Assembly (NCBI RefSeq): GCF_003073135.1
Contig: NZ_PGDQ01000001.1
Span: 326,869-390,868 of the forward strand
Length of the DNA stretch: 64,000 bases
Source: Euzebya rosea
GTDB taxonomy: Bacteria > Actinomycetota > Nitriliruptoria > Euzebyales > Euzebyaceae
Reading direction: 5' to 3'
In this document: positions 45,142 to 53,345 of the stretch, piece after piece
How the letters are laid out: every line of letters begins with the position of its first letter
Position numbering within the stretch: the stretch's first letter is position 1
Translations under genes and position numbers: made by a program
Notes under the pieces: model-generated
What the model saw: only the letters and a program-made list of their open reading frames with translations
The model's database searches: none
What the model was told of the DNA's origin: nothing

Positions 45142-46488
45142 GTGCGCAACCGCCTGCTCGTCGCCACCGTCGGCACCGTCGCCATCGGGGTGCTGCTGCT
45201 CGGCCTGCCCCTCGCGGTGGCCGTGCGGGGTGTGCTGACGACCCAGGCGTTCGAGACGCTGCAGCGCCAGGCCGAGCAGGTGCAGGTCCTGTTCAACCAG
45301 CAGCAGCTGTCGGGCAGCGAACGCCGGAACCTGCTGCACGACCTCGCCGGTCAGTTCGACGTGCGCTTCCAGGTCTTCGACCGGGTGATCCGCGACGGCA
45401 ACCGCGTCGGCTTCCTGCTGACCGAGGACACCGGGGAGATGGCCGACGAGGAGGTCGACTTCACCGACGATCTCGACGCCGCCTTCGACGGCGAGCTCGG
45501 CCGGGCCGGCCGTGACGGGGTCCTGGCCGTGTCGGTGCCGCTGCGCATCGCCGGGGTCCCGCAGGTGCTGCGCGCCATCGCCCCCGACGACGAGCTCCGG
45601 TCGTCGTTGTCGGCTGCGTGGCTGTCCATCGGCGGCCTGGCGATCACGTCGTTGGGCATCGCGGGGTTCGTCGGCCTGATGGTGGCCCGTCGCATCGCCA
45701 TGCCGCTGGAGGACCTGGCGGAGGCCGCCACCGCGCTCGGTGAGGGGGACTTCTCCGCTCGTGCGAAGGCCAGCGGCATCCCCGAGTCCGATCAGCTCGC
45801 CGCTGCCCTCAACATCACCGCCGAACGCCTGGGCATCCTCGTCGAGCGGAGCAAGTCCTTCGGCGCCGACGCCAGCCATCAGCTGCGCACCCCGCTGACC
45901 GCCCTCCGCTTGGATCTGGAGGCGCTGCAGCTGGCGGGTGCCGACGAGGCCCTGCTGGGGGCGGCGTTCAGCGAGGCCGATCGGCTGGAGGCCACCATCG
46001 AGGAGCTGCTGGCCCTGGCGGAGGTGCCGATGGGGGACGAGCACATCCAGCTGGCCACCCTCGTGGAGGAACGTGTCGAGTCGTGGCGGGCGCTGGCCCT
46101 GGCCGAGGACCGCCGCGTCGAGGTGTCCGCCGACCCCGTGCCGCTGGTCCGAGGGCGGTCCGCCGCGATCGGCCAGTGCCTGCAGGTCCTGCTCGACAAC
46201 GCGCTGGAGCACGGCGAGGGCACCATCAGCGTCACCGTCACGAGCGTCGAGTCGCCGCTGGTCCCCGAGCGGGGCTGGGTGCGCCTGTGCGTCACCGACG
46301 AAGGGGAGGGGTTCGCCGAGGACTCGGTGCCGGGCCGTGGCCTGCGGCTGGCCAAGTCGTTGGTCCAGGCCGAGGGCGGACGGATCAAGGTCCAGCGCCC
46401 CTCCACCGTGTGCCTGCTGCTGCCGGCCATGGGCGTCGAGGCCGGCCGTCTGATCCAGCCCAGCGTCGTCGAGGGGGAGCTGCGGTGA
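45142..46488 (+). CDS. membrane sensor histidine kinase
   Basis: The kinase has helix 1 at residues 5-30, an extracytoplasmic sensor domain of about 120 residues, helix 2 near 160-180, HAMP (182-235), phosphoacceptor H246 in DASHQLRTPLTALRLDLE, and an ATPase domain with N box LLDNALEHGEG, G1 DEGEGF and a G2-like PGRGLRLAKSL. The ATPase end is short but has all boxes. It starts at GTG 45142. It should phosphorylate the regulator encoded just upstream. Confidence 0.93.
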   Translation: MRNRLLVATVGTVAIGVLLLGLPLAVAVRGVLTTQAFETLQRQAEQVQVLFNQQQLSGSERRNLLHDLAGQFDVRFQVFDRVIRDGNRVGFLLTEDTGEMADEEVDFTDDLDAAFDGELGRAGRDGVLAVSVPLRIAGVPQVLRAIAPDDELRSSLSAAWLSIGGLAITSLGIAGFVGLMVARRIAMPLEDLAEAATALGEGDFSARAKASGIPESDQLAAALNITAERLGILVERSKSFGADASHQLRTPLTALRLDLEALQLAGADEALLGAAFSEADRLEATIEELLALAEVPMGDEHIQLATLVEERVESWRALALAEDRRVEVSADPVPLVRGRSAAIGQCLQVLLDNALEHGEGTISVTVTSVESPLVPERGWVRLCVTDEGEGFAEDSVPGRGLRLAKSLVQAEGGRIKVQRPSTVCLLLPAMGVEAGRLIQPSVVEGELR

Positions 46489-47168
46489 GGGGCCCCGCGG
46501 CGAAGGCGCTGCTGGTGGCCGGGCTCGTGGCCGGCCTCGCCGGATGCCAGCTGGTGGACCGCCAGGAGAACCTGCAGCCGACCGACACCGACCCCTCGGC
46601 CGCCGAGGCCGAGGAGCTGCTCGGCAACCCCGACGAGGACTTCCCGTCGACGCTGGCGGGGCTGCGGGCCTTCGCCGGACCCGAGGCGCTGACCTGGCAG
46701 GACGAACCGGTCCTGGTCGACATGACGGTGTGGCTGACCCCGTCGGGCATGTGGGAGCGGTTGCGGGCGACCTACGTGGCCGCTGACGCCGACCGCATGA
46801 TGACGGTCCGCGCTGACCCCGATCGGCTGCGCGTGGAGCGGCCGAGGCTCGAGGGGCTGGGGTTGCTGGAGCTGCCCGACGCGGCGGTGGCCGAGCTGCC
46901 GCCGGTGCCCGAGGGGCTCCTCGAACCGGCCGACCTGGGGGCGGCGGCGGCCGACGCGCTTGCCTCCTGCGACGCCGGGGGCCAGCCGGTGGTGGCCGTC
47001 GTCTACGCCACCGGCGCACCAGCGGCCTGGGACGGCTCGACCTGGACCACCCCGCCGGCCTGGCGGTCCACGGTCATCACCGAGACCGCCGGCGTGGCCG
47101 TCGACCCGACGAGCGGCACCCCCCTGGCCCCCCTCACCTGCGTCGACCCCGTCCTCCCGGAGGAGTGA
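46485..47168 (+). CDS. lipoprotein coupled to the two-component system
   Basis: A 227-residue lipoprotein: the signal ALLVAGLVAGLAGC gives Cys20 as the lipid site. The mature part is acidic, with a DPSAAEAEELLGNPDEDFP segment and a beta-rich body; no known domain is evident. GTG 46485 overlaps the kinase stop as GTGA, so it is part of the operon and may modulate the sensor. Confidence 0.8.
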   Translation: MRGPAAKALLVAGLVAGLAGCQLVDRQENLQPTDTDPSAAEAEELLGNPDEDFPSTLAGLRAFAGPEALTWQDEPVLVDMTVWLTPSGMWERLRATYVAADADRMMTVRADPDRLRVERPRLEGLGLLELPDAAVAELPPVPEGLLEPADLGAAAADALASCDAGGQPVVAVVYATGAPAAWDGSTWTTPPAWRSTVITETAGVAVDPTSGTPLAPLTCVDPVLPEE

Positions 47169-47232
47169 GGAGCGCACGCAGGAAGGCGAGGGTGACGAGC
47201 CCGAGGACCGCCCGAGCGGAGCGAGGGCCAGG

Positions 47233-48582
47233 TTACTGGAGCTGCTTCCAGGCGTTCAGGTCGTCGATGAGGGCCTCGCGCTTGGCGGTGTCCTGGACGC
47301 CAAGGCCCTCCTCGCGGGCGTTCACCAGGACGCCGAGCTTCCCGGTGTGGGCGTTGGTGTGCATCGCCCACGCACCCTCGGCGGCGTCGTCGAGGTTGTA
47401 GGTACGGGTCAGGATCGGGTGGATCATGCCGAGGTCGACCAAGCGGTTGGCCTCCCACGCCTCCTTGTAGTTGGCGAAGTGGCTGGACACGATCGACTTG
47501 AGGTTCATCCACAGGTACCGGTTGTCGTACTCGTGCATGTAGCCCGACGTCGAGGCGCAGGTGATGATCTTGCCGCCCTTGCGGGTGACGAAGACGCTGG
47601 CGCCGAAGGTGGCGCGACCCGGGTGCTCGAAGACCATGTCGACGTCGCGTCCGCCGGTGAACTCGCGGATCTTCTTGCCGAACCGCTTCCACTCGTCGGG
47701 ACGCTGCGTGTCGCCGTCCCAGAACTGGTAGCCCTCGGCCTTGCGGTCGATGACGGTGTCCACGCCCAGGTCCTTGAGCAGCTCGACCTTGTCGGGGGAG
47801 GACACCACGCAGATCGGGATGCCGCCGCCGTTGCGGACCAGCTGCACGGCGAAGCCACCGAGGCCGCCGGTGGCGCCCCAGATCAGGACGGTGTCGCCCT
47901 GCTTCATGCCGCCCGCGTTCTGCGACACGAGCATGCGGTAGGACGTCGCGAGCGTCAGGCCGAGCGAACCGGCCTCCTCCCACGTCAGGTGGGTCGGCAT
48001 CGGCATCAGCTGGTTGGCCTTGACCATCGACACCTCGGCCATGCTGCCGAAGTTGGTCTCGAAGCCCCAGATGCGCTGGCGATCGTCGATCATGGAGTCG
48101 TCGTGGCCCTCGGGGCCCTCCATGTCGACGTAGTTGCAGTGCACGGTGACGCGGTCGCCGGGCTGCCAGCGGGTGACGCCGGGGCCGGTGCGCAGCACGA
48201 CGCCCGCCGCATCGGAGCCGACGATGTGGTACGGCAGGTCGTGGCGCGCACCCAGCTCGCCCTCACGGCCGAACCGCTTCAGGAAGCCGAAGGTGGACAG
48301 CGGCTCGAAGATCGAGGTCCAGACGGTGTTGAAGTTCAGCGCCGCGGCCATCGGGGCGATGAGCACCTCGTTGGGGCCGAGCGGCGGCAGGTCGACCTCG
48401 TCGACGTGGAGGGACTTGCGCGGGTCCTTCTCCGCGGAGTCGAGGCCGTCGAACATGTCGACCTCGTCGGCGCGGACCACGGCTGCGCGCATCGACTCGG
48501 GAAGGGGAGTGTTGGCGATGTCCTCGGGTGTGGCATCGGGGGACAGCGCCACGTTCAGCAGATCGTGCATGGCGGAGGTCAT
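47233..48582 (-). CDS. ccr: crotonyl-CoA carboxylase/reductase
   Basis: Ccr reductively carboxylates crotonyl-CoA to ethylmalonyl-CoA with NADPH and CO2, the key step of the ethylmalonyl-CoA pathway for C2 assimilation, and also supplies polyketide extender units. The 449-residue MDR-family protein has the Ccr-specific blocks AALNFNTVWTSIFEP, WGFETNFGSMAEV (Phe-Glu of the CO2 pocket), IWGATGGLGGFAVQL for NADPH and MVFEHPGRATFGASVFVTRK. ATG 48582 has AAGGAG 10 nt upstream. No other pathway gene lies in the window. Confidence 0.95.
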   Translation of the reverse strand: MTSAMHDLLNVALSPDATPEDIANTPLPESMRAAVVRADEVDMFDGLDSAEKDPRKSLHVDEVDLPPLGPNEVLIAPMAAALNFNTVWTSIFEPLSTFGFLKRFGREGELGARHDLPYHIVGSDAAGVVLRTGPGVTRWQPGDRVTVHCNYVDMEGPEGHDDSMIDDRQRIWGFETNFGSMAEVSMVKANQLMPMPTHLTWEEAGSLGLTLATSYRMLVSQNAGGMKQGDTVLIWGATGGLGGFAVQLVRNGGGIPICVVSSPDKVELLKDLGVDTVIDRKAEGYQFWDGDTQRPDEWKRFGKKIREFTGGRDVDMVFEHPGRATFGASVFVTRKGGKIITCASTSGYMHEYDNRYLWMNLKSIVSSHFANYKEAWEANRLVDLGMIHPILTRTYNLDDAAEGAWAMHTNAHTGKLGVLVNAREEGLGVQDTAKREALIDDLNAWKQLQ

Positions 48583-48730
48583 GAGGGGCTCTCCTTCGCC
48601 GCCCGGAACCGGGCGCTCGAGGTCGGGATGTCGGCAGGTTACCGGTCGGTAGCCTGCGGATGCCAAACCGGGCTCACCGAGCCGGAAGCGCCCTTCGATC
48701 GGACAGCAAACGGCCCCGAGGTGCCTGGAT

Positions 48731-48757
48731 CCGTCCTCCCTTCCCCTTGGAGGACGG
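48731..48757. repeat. perfect 9-bp-stem hairpin
   Basis: CCGTCCTCC and GGAGGACGG around a 9-nt pyrimidine loop. It lies 150 bp upstream of ccr. It could be an RNA structure in the ccr leader. Confidence 0.6.
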
Positions 48758-48826
48758 CCCGGCTTGCCTCGAGGCCGCTCGCGTGTCGGACACGGTACGG
48801 GCGTCCCGGACGGCCGTCAATCGACC

Positions 48827-48988
48827 TTGTCCACACCCCCTCGACCGATGGTCGAGGGATGGGCCGCTGACCTGCACGAACGCGAATCAGGAGCGTGGGC
48901 GTCGCTGTGGACAACCCGTGGAAAACTTCCCGCACAACTCGCTGACCTGCGGAAACGCCCGTGTGGAAAACAAAGTTGCTGTGGATTG
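48827..48988. other. cluster of DnaA-box-like 9-mers
   Basis: TTGTCCACA, the usual actinobacterial DnaA box, occurs at 48827-48835 (+) and 48906-48914 (-). TTTTCCACG (48917-48925), TTTTCCACA (48962-48970) and CAATCCACA (48980-48988) are near matches on the - strand. Five sites in 162 bp, four on one strand, is far more than chance at this GC content. No dnaA or dnaN gene is near. Confidence 0.5.
48838..48858. repeat. CCCTCGACC hairpin, copy 1
   Basis: CCCTCGACC and GGTCGAGGG form a perfect 9-bp stem with loop GAT, 3 bp after the first DnaA-box-like site. The same stem recurs at 48994. Confidence 0.8.
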
Positions 48989-48993
48989 ATGAA

Positions 48994-49014
48994 CCCTCGA
49001 CCGAAGGTCGAGGG
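48994..49014 (-). terminator. CCCTCGACC hairpin, copy 2; probable terminator
   Basis: The same 9-bp stem as at 48838, with loop GAA on the + strand. It lies 42 bp after the stop of the DUF2342 gene; on the - strand it is followed by TTCATCAATCC, so it can end that transcript. Confidence 0.55.
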
Positions 49015-49055
49015 TTGGGGTCCGGGCCGCTCCCGGCGAGCGGGATCCGGGGGTG

Positions 49056-50354
49056 TCAGAGGTCCAGGCCGCCCAGGTCGTCGGGGATCTCGATGTCGGC
49101 CTCGGGCAGGTCGTCGGTGGCAGGGGCGAGGCCCTCGTCGGCCTCCTCGGCGGCAAGGCGGAGCAACCACCGGCTGGGGTCGGCGATCTCGGCCGGGGAC
49201 GGCAGGTGGGCGGGGTCGCGCCACACCGCATCCAGCCCGGGGACGCCGCGTGCGGTCAGGACGGCCTCGCAGAACCGCCGCCCCTGCTCGGTGTCGGAGG
49301 GACGCAGGTCAAGGCCGATCAGCTGCGTGAGGAAGCGCTCGCCGGTCCCGGCCTCGGCACGCCGTCGGCGGGTGACCTCCTCGATGCGTGCCAGCGAGAC
49401 GAGCTTGCCCTCGCCGGCCCGAGACACCATCACGTCGGCGTAGCCGGCGACCAGGGCCACCATGGCCTGCACGCGCGACATGATCTCGCGCTGTGCGGCC
49501 GAGGGCTGGAGGCCCATGTCGCCGGCCTGCTCGGCCAGCCGTTGCATCGCCTCCGGGTCGCCGAGCATCTCCGGTGACAGCGCCTCGAGCCCACCCATCT
49601 GCTCAGTCAGCCGGGTGGGGTCGATCTCCGCGGCGGCGGCGAAGCGACCCATCTCGTCGGTGAGGTGGTCGGTGAACCAGTCCACGCCCGCGAACACGCG
49701 ACGGTGCACGACCTCGCGCAGCGCCAGCCAGAAGCGCATCTCGTGGACGTCCAGCCCGTACTCCTTGGCGAGCTTCCCGGCGGCGTCACCGACGGTCGCG
49801 ACCACGTCGGGCTCCATGGTCGGCACGCCCAGGTCGTAGCCACCCATCAGCTGTCCGGCGAGGTGGCCGGCGATCGTGCCGACCTGCATGCCGGTCAGCA
49901 TCGCCGTCATCGGGCCCATGGCGCTCTGCAGGCCGCCGATTCCCGCCATGCCCCCGGGCAGCTGGTCGGCCAGGCCCTTGCCCAGCGCCTCCTGCATGCC
50001 GGTGGCGATCGGCTCGACGTACCGGGCGATCCCACCCTCGGAGGCCGCCATGCGGACCCATTCCTGACTCGTCAGCGCCAGCGCCCGACCGGTCACGGCC
50101 GGCAGGCCCGTGTGGCCCTCCAGCCACGACTCGGTGACCCGCACCGCGTCGGCCCACGCCTCCTGGTCGGCGTCCACGCCGATTGCCAGCTGCGGCTCAC
50201 CTGCGAGACCAGCGGCGGTCTGTCGGGCGATGTCCCAGTTCACGGGGCCGCCCTGCCAGCTCATGAGCTTCTGGAGCTCCTTGAACAGCGGGATGTTGGA
50301 CAGCGCCTCGGGGTCGAAGCCGAAGGGGCCCTGCTCGAACTCGTCGTTGGCCAT
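49056..50354 (-). CDS. DUF2342 (zinc-metalloprotease-like) actinobacterial protein
   Basis: A 432-residue protein of a family known mainly from actinobacteria. It starts with an acidic, Gly-rich region, then repeated helices; the middle GGLQSAMGPMTAMLTGMQVGT and GQLMGGYDLGVP segments and DVHEMRFWLALREVVHRRVF are family blocks. Where metalloprotease relatives have HEXXH, this protein has REVVH, so zinc catalysis is doubtful. ATG 50354 was chosen for TACAGT 6 nt upstream and fit to the family start (MANDEFEQGPFGFDP). The function is unknown. Confidence 0.85.
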   Translation of the reverse strand: MANDEFEQGPFGFDPEALSNIPLFKELQKLMSWQGGPVNWDIARQTAAGLAGEPQLAIGVDADQEAWADAVRVTESWLEGHTGLPAVTGRALALTSQEWVRMAASEGGIARYVEPIATGMQEALGKGLADQLPGGMAGIGGLQSAMGPMTAMLTGMQVGTIAGHLAGQLMGGYDLGVPTMEPDVVATVGDAAGKLAKEYGLDVHEMRFWLALREVVHRRVFAGVDWFTDHLTDEMGRFAAAAEIDPTRLTEQMGGLEALSPEMLGDPEAMQRLAEQAGDMGLQPSAAQREIMSRVQAMVALVAGYADVMVSRAGEGKLVSLARIEEVTRRRRAEAGTGERFLTQLIGLDLRPSDTEQGRRFCEAVLTARGVPGLDAVWRDPAHLPSPAEIADPSRWLLRLAAEEADEGLAPATDDLPEADIEIPDDLGGLDL

Positions 50355-50360
50355 GCCGCC

Positions 50361-50366
50361 ACTGTA
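50361..50366 (-). promoter_or_regulatory. -10 box, leaderless-type promoter
   Basis: On the - strand TACAGT lies 6 nt before ATG 50354, with no Shine-Dalgarno sequence. Confidence 0.5.
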
Positions 50367-50472
50367 GTGAGCGGTCCACCGTCGTGGGGTGGCCACTCCA
50401 CGAAGCCCGGCCGGGGGGCTCGTGCCGTGGTAGACGTGGGCCGCCCTCGACCCTCACAGGAGCCTGCACGCC

Positions 50473-51519
50473 ATGGCCATGCCCCGGACCGTCACGGTCA
50501 TCGGGTCCTCCACGCCCCTCGGGAGCGCCGCCGTCGAGCGGTTGTCCACCGACAGCGCGGTCGTCGCGATCGACGGGACCGTCCCCGGCATGCCCCCCGG
50601 CGGCGTGGACGTGCGGGTCATGGATCCGCGCGACCGGCTGCTGCCGCTTGCGCTCGAGGGCACCGACGCGGTCGTGCACGCGGCGTTCAGCGACGACCTG
50701 ACCGCTGGCCCGGACGCCCTGTACGGCCACAACGTCGGTGGGACGCGCAACGTGCTGGAGGCGTGCGCGAGGGCCGACGTCGGCCGCCTGGTGGTGCTGT
50801 CCACCGCCGCCGTCTACGGCGCCCACGCCGACAACCCGGTCCCGCTGGACGAGTACGCCCCGATGCGCGCCAACCCGGGTTTCGCGTGGGCCTACCAGCG
50901 GCAGCTGGTGGAGGAGCTCGTCGAGGACTGGGCCGACGCCCACCCCGACGTGGCCGTCACCGTGCTGCGCCTGGTGCCCGTGCTCGGTCCGGAGCTGGAG
51001 AACGCCGTGTCCCACCTCCTCGGCGCCCCCCGCCTGCTCGTCCCGGCCACCGGACAGCCGCTGTGGCAGCTCCTGCGCGTCAGCGACGCCGCCGATGCCG
51101 TCGCCCACGTCCTGCAGCACGATCTCTCGGGGATCTACAACGTCGCCCCCGACGGGTGGCTGTCCACCGACGAGACCGCCGCCGCGCTGCACACGCGCGT
51201 CCAGAAGGTCGGCCAGACCACGTTCGCGCAGATCCTCCGCGCGGCGCAGGCCGCCGGCATCGGCCCAGCGCCCGAGGAATCCCTCGCCTACCTGACCCAT
51301 CCGTGGGCTGTGGACGGCACCCGGCTGCGCGAGACCGGCTGGCGGCCGAGGTCCAGCACCCGTGACTGCCTGCAGGCGTTCGCGGAGTCCCGCGCCGGGA
51401 CCGTGTCGATCGGCACGCTGCGGCTGCAGACCGCCGACCTCCGGCGGGCCGGCACCGGTGTCGCGTTCCTGCTGGGCGTCCTCGGCTGGCGCCTGCTGCG
51501 GCGAGGAGGCCGTTCGTGA
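50473..51519 (+). CDS. NAD-dependent epimerase/dehydratase-like SDR protein
   Basis: A 348-residue extended SDR. The cofactor motif is VIGSSTPLGSAAVERL, with VVHAAFSDD, GGTRNVLEAC and the STAAVYG strand as expected. The active-site YxxxK is not clear: the position reads WAYQRQLVEEL, with Leu where Lys is usual. A C-terminal hydrophobic helix (GVAFLLGVLGWRLL) with a basic end may anchor it to the membrane. The gene has GGAG upstream and overlaps moaE by GTGA. The substrate is unknown. Confidence 0.85.
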   Translation: MAMPRTVTVIGSSTPLGSAAVERLSTDSAVVAIDGTVPGMPPGGVDVRVMDPRDRLLPLALEGTDAVVHAAFSDDLTAGPDALYGHNVGGTRNVLEACARADVGRLVVLSTAAVYGAHADNPVPLDEYAPMRANPGFAWAYQRQLVEELVEDWADAHPDVAVTVLRLVPVLGPELENAVSHLLGAPRLLVPATGQPLWQLLRVSDAADAVAHVLQHDLSGIYNVAPDGWLSTDETAAALHTRVQKVGQTTFAQILRAAQAAGIGPAPEESLAYLTHPWAVDGTRLRETGWRPRSSTRDCLQAFAESRAGTVSIGTLRLQTADLRRAGTGVAFLLGVLGWRLLRRGGRS

Positions 51520-51971
51520 GCCCCGCCCGCACCCACTCCGCCATCATCGACTCGCCCCTGTCGGTCGCCGACGCACACACCTTCGTGGCCGACCCGGCAT
51601 CGGGTGCGACCGTGGTCTTCACCGGCCAGGTCCGCGACCACGCCGTCCCCGACGAGACCCCCGGCGCCGATGCCCGGGACGTGGCCGGCCTCGACTACGA
51701 GGCCTACGAGGGGGTGGCCGAGGACACGCTCGCGGCCCTGGTGGCCGAGGTCGCCGAACGCTGGCCGACCGTGCGGGCGATCTGGGCCGAGCACCGGATC
51801 GGCAGGTTGGCCATCAGCGACCTGGCCGTGGTCGTCGGGGTGTCCAGCCCCCACCGCGACACGGCGTTCGAGGCCGGCCGCCACCTGATCGACACGCTCA
51901 AGGCGACGGTGCCGATCTGGAAGAAGGAACACTGGGCCGACGGGGGACACCACTGGCCAGGGACGGACTGA
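51516..51971 (+). CDS. moaE: molybdopterin synthase large subunit
   Basis: MoaE, with MoaD thiocarboxylate, puts two sulfurs into precursor Z to make molybdopterin. The 151 residues include VVFTGQVRDH, LDYEAYEGVAEDTL, AEHRIGRLAISD, VVVGVSSPHRDTAFEA and the catalytic-lysine stretch VPIWKKEHWADG. GTG 51516 overlaps the SDR stop. No moaD or other moa gene is nearby. Confidence 0.94.
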   Translation: MSPARTHSAIIDSPLSVADAHTFVADPASGATVVFTGQVRDHAVPDETPGADARDVAGLDYEAYEGVAEDTLAALVAEVAERWPTVRAIWAEHRIGRLAISDLAVVVGVSSPHRDTAFEAGRHLIDTLKATVPIWKKEHWADGGHHWPGTD

Positions 51972-52014
51972 CCGGCGTTCAGAACCCTCGGACCACCGGA
52001 CAGGGGATGCCTCT

Positions 52015-52033
52015 GCGTGCGTTGTACGCACGC
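52015..52033. promoter_or_regulatory. perfect 8-3-8 palindrome, operator candidate
   Basis: GCGTGCGTTGTACGCACGC is a perfect inverted repeat of 8-bp arms around TGT. It lies 5 bp before TATCAT (52038-52043) and 20 bp before the start of a small membrane protein gene, the right place for a repressor site. Confidence 0.45.
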
Positions 52034-52052
52034 CCCGTATCATGAACGGACC

Positions 52053-52277
52053 ATGTCCGCCCTCATCGCCCTGATCCTGCTGGTCGCCGCAGGTTGGTTC
52101 GTCACCAACCTCGCCGGTGGTTCCGCAACCGGCCGTCGCGAGCCGATGGACTCCGTCCACGACTTCTCGCGCGCCATGTCCGCGCTGGATCCCTCGCGCC
52201 CCATGCCCGCCGCTCGCCCGCCCGCGCCGACCCGCCAGCAGGGTCCCAACCGGCGGATCGCGGCCACCCGCCGCTAG
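52053..52277 (+). CDS. small single-helix membrane protein
   Basis: A 74-residue protein with one N-terminal membrane helix (SALIALILLVAAGWFVTNLA) and a basic, Pro-rich cytoplasmic tail (PAARPPAPTRQQ, RRIAATRR) containing DSVHDFSRAMSAL. It lies 70 bp before mreB; it may be a small envelope or division-related protein, but nothing shows this directly. Confidence 0.75.
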   Translation: MSALIALILLVAAGWFVTNLAGGSATGRREPMDSVHDFSRAMSALDPSRPMPAARPPAPTRQQGPNRRIAATRR

Positions 52278-52330
52278 CAGGGCACGGCGCGCACCGGGGA
52301 CGGCGGCGGGCCCACTGCCCCGGTGGACAC

Positions 52331-52336
52331 TAAGGT
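52331..52336 (+). promoter_or_regulatory. -10 box of mreB
   Basis: TAAGGT lies 10 nt before ATG 52347, with no Shine-Dalgarno sequence. Confidence 0.4.
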
Positions 52337-52346
52337 GGCCGGCAGC

Positions 52347-53345
52347 ATGAGCGGCGACCTCGCCATCGACCTCGGGACGGCCAACACCATCGTGTGGGCT
52401 CGACACCGCGGCATCGTGCTGCGCGAACCCACGGTCGTGGCCGTCGATGCGCGGTCGAGCAAGGTCATCGCCGCCGGCCTCGGGGCCTACGAAGCGGTGC
52501 GTGCGGCGACCCAGCCCGCGGTGCTCGAACGTCCGCTGTCCGGCGGGGCCGTCACGGACTTCGTCATGACCTCCCGCATGCTGCGGCTGCTCTTCGAGCG
52601 GCTCGGCGTCGGACGGTTCAGCCGGTCGCGCGTGCTGATCTCGGTCCCCAGCGGCGTCACCAACGTCGAGCGGTCGGCCCTGCGGGATGCGGCCAAGCAG
52701 GCCGGCGCCGGCCGGGTGTACCTCATCGAGGAACCCATGGCGGCAGCCATCGGGGCCAACATGCCTGTCGAGGATCCGGTCGGGTCGATGATCGTCGACA
52801 TCGGCGGGGGCAGCACCGAGGTGGCGGTCATCTCCCTCGGCGGGGTGGTGGTCAGCCGGTCGGTCCGGGTCGGCGGCTTCGACCTCGACCTCGCCATCCA
52901 GGACTGGGTGCGTGACGCGTTCGGCATCGCCATCGGTGATCGCACCGCGGAGGAGCTCAAGATCGCCCTCGGCCGGGTGTTCCCGACCACCAACCCGACA
53001 CGTGCGGAGGTCACCGGACGGGACCTCGAGACGGGGCTGTCCCACACCGTCACCATCGACTCCGACCAGGTGCGGGCGGCGCTGGACCGTCAGGCCGCCG
53101 TGATCGTCGGTTGCGTCGTCGACACCCTGTCGGACTGTCCCCCAGAGCTCGCCCAGGACGTCATGTCCGGCGGCATCCTGCTGGTGGGTGGCGGCGCCAT
53201 GCTCGGCGGCATGGACGAGCTGATCGCCTCGATCACCCAGGTCAAGGTGCACGTCGCGGAGAACCCCCTGGACGCCGTCATCACCGGCGCCGGCGCCGCC
53301 ATCGACGCCGAGTGGGACCTCGGCGCCCTCTTCGCCTCCGACTGA
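52347..53345 (+). CDS. mreB: MreB-type actin homologue
   Basis: MreB forms filaments that guide lateral wall synthesis. The 332 residues carry the actin ATPase motifs: phosphate 1 LAIDLGTANTIVW, connect 1 VLISVPSGVTNVERSALRDA, IEEPMAAAIGANMPVEDP, phosphate 2 MIVDIGGGSTEVAVISLGG, and the adenosine motif GGILLVGGGAMLGGMDEL. The usual mreC, mreD, pbp2 and rodA neighbours are absent, so it may be a second MreB/Mbl-like copy. Confidence 0.93.
   Translation: MSGDLAIDLGTANTIVWARHRGIVLREPTVVAVDARSSKVIAAGLGAYEAVRAATQPAVLERPLSGGAVTDFVMTSRMLRLLFERLGVGRFSRSRVLISVPSGVTNVERSALRDAAKQAGAGRVYLIEEPMAAAIGANMPVEDPVGSMIVDIGGGSTEVAVISLGGVVVSRSVRVGGFDLDLAIQDWVRDAFGIAIGDRTAEELKIALGRVFPTTNPTRAEVTGRDLETGLSHTVTIDSDQVRAALDRQAAVIVGCVVDTLSDCPPELAQDVMSGGILLVGGGAMLGGMDELIASITQVKVHVAENPLDAVITGAGAAIDAEWDLGALFASD

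Larger units (their letters stand above)
48583..49055. other. intergenic region with DnaA-box-like sites and hairpins
   Basis: About 470 bp between ccr and the DUF2342 gene, both on the - strand, with no plausible gene. It holds a cluster of DnaA-box-like sequences, two near-identical 9-bp-stem hairpins and one further hairpin, each listed separately. Confidence 0.7.

Noticed and set aside
44128..47019. Long open frame on the - strand opposite the two-component system
   Set aside because: Shadow of the response regulator, kinase and lipoprotein genes; no motif and low-complexity content.
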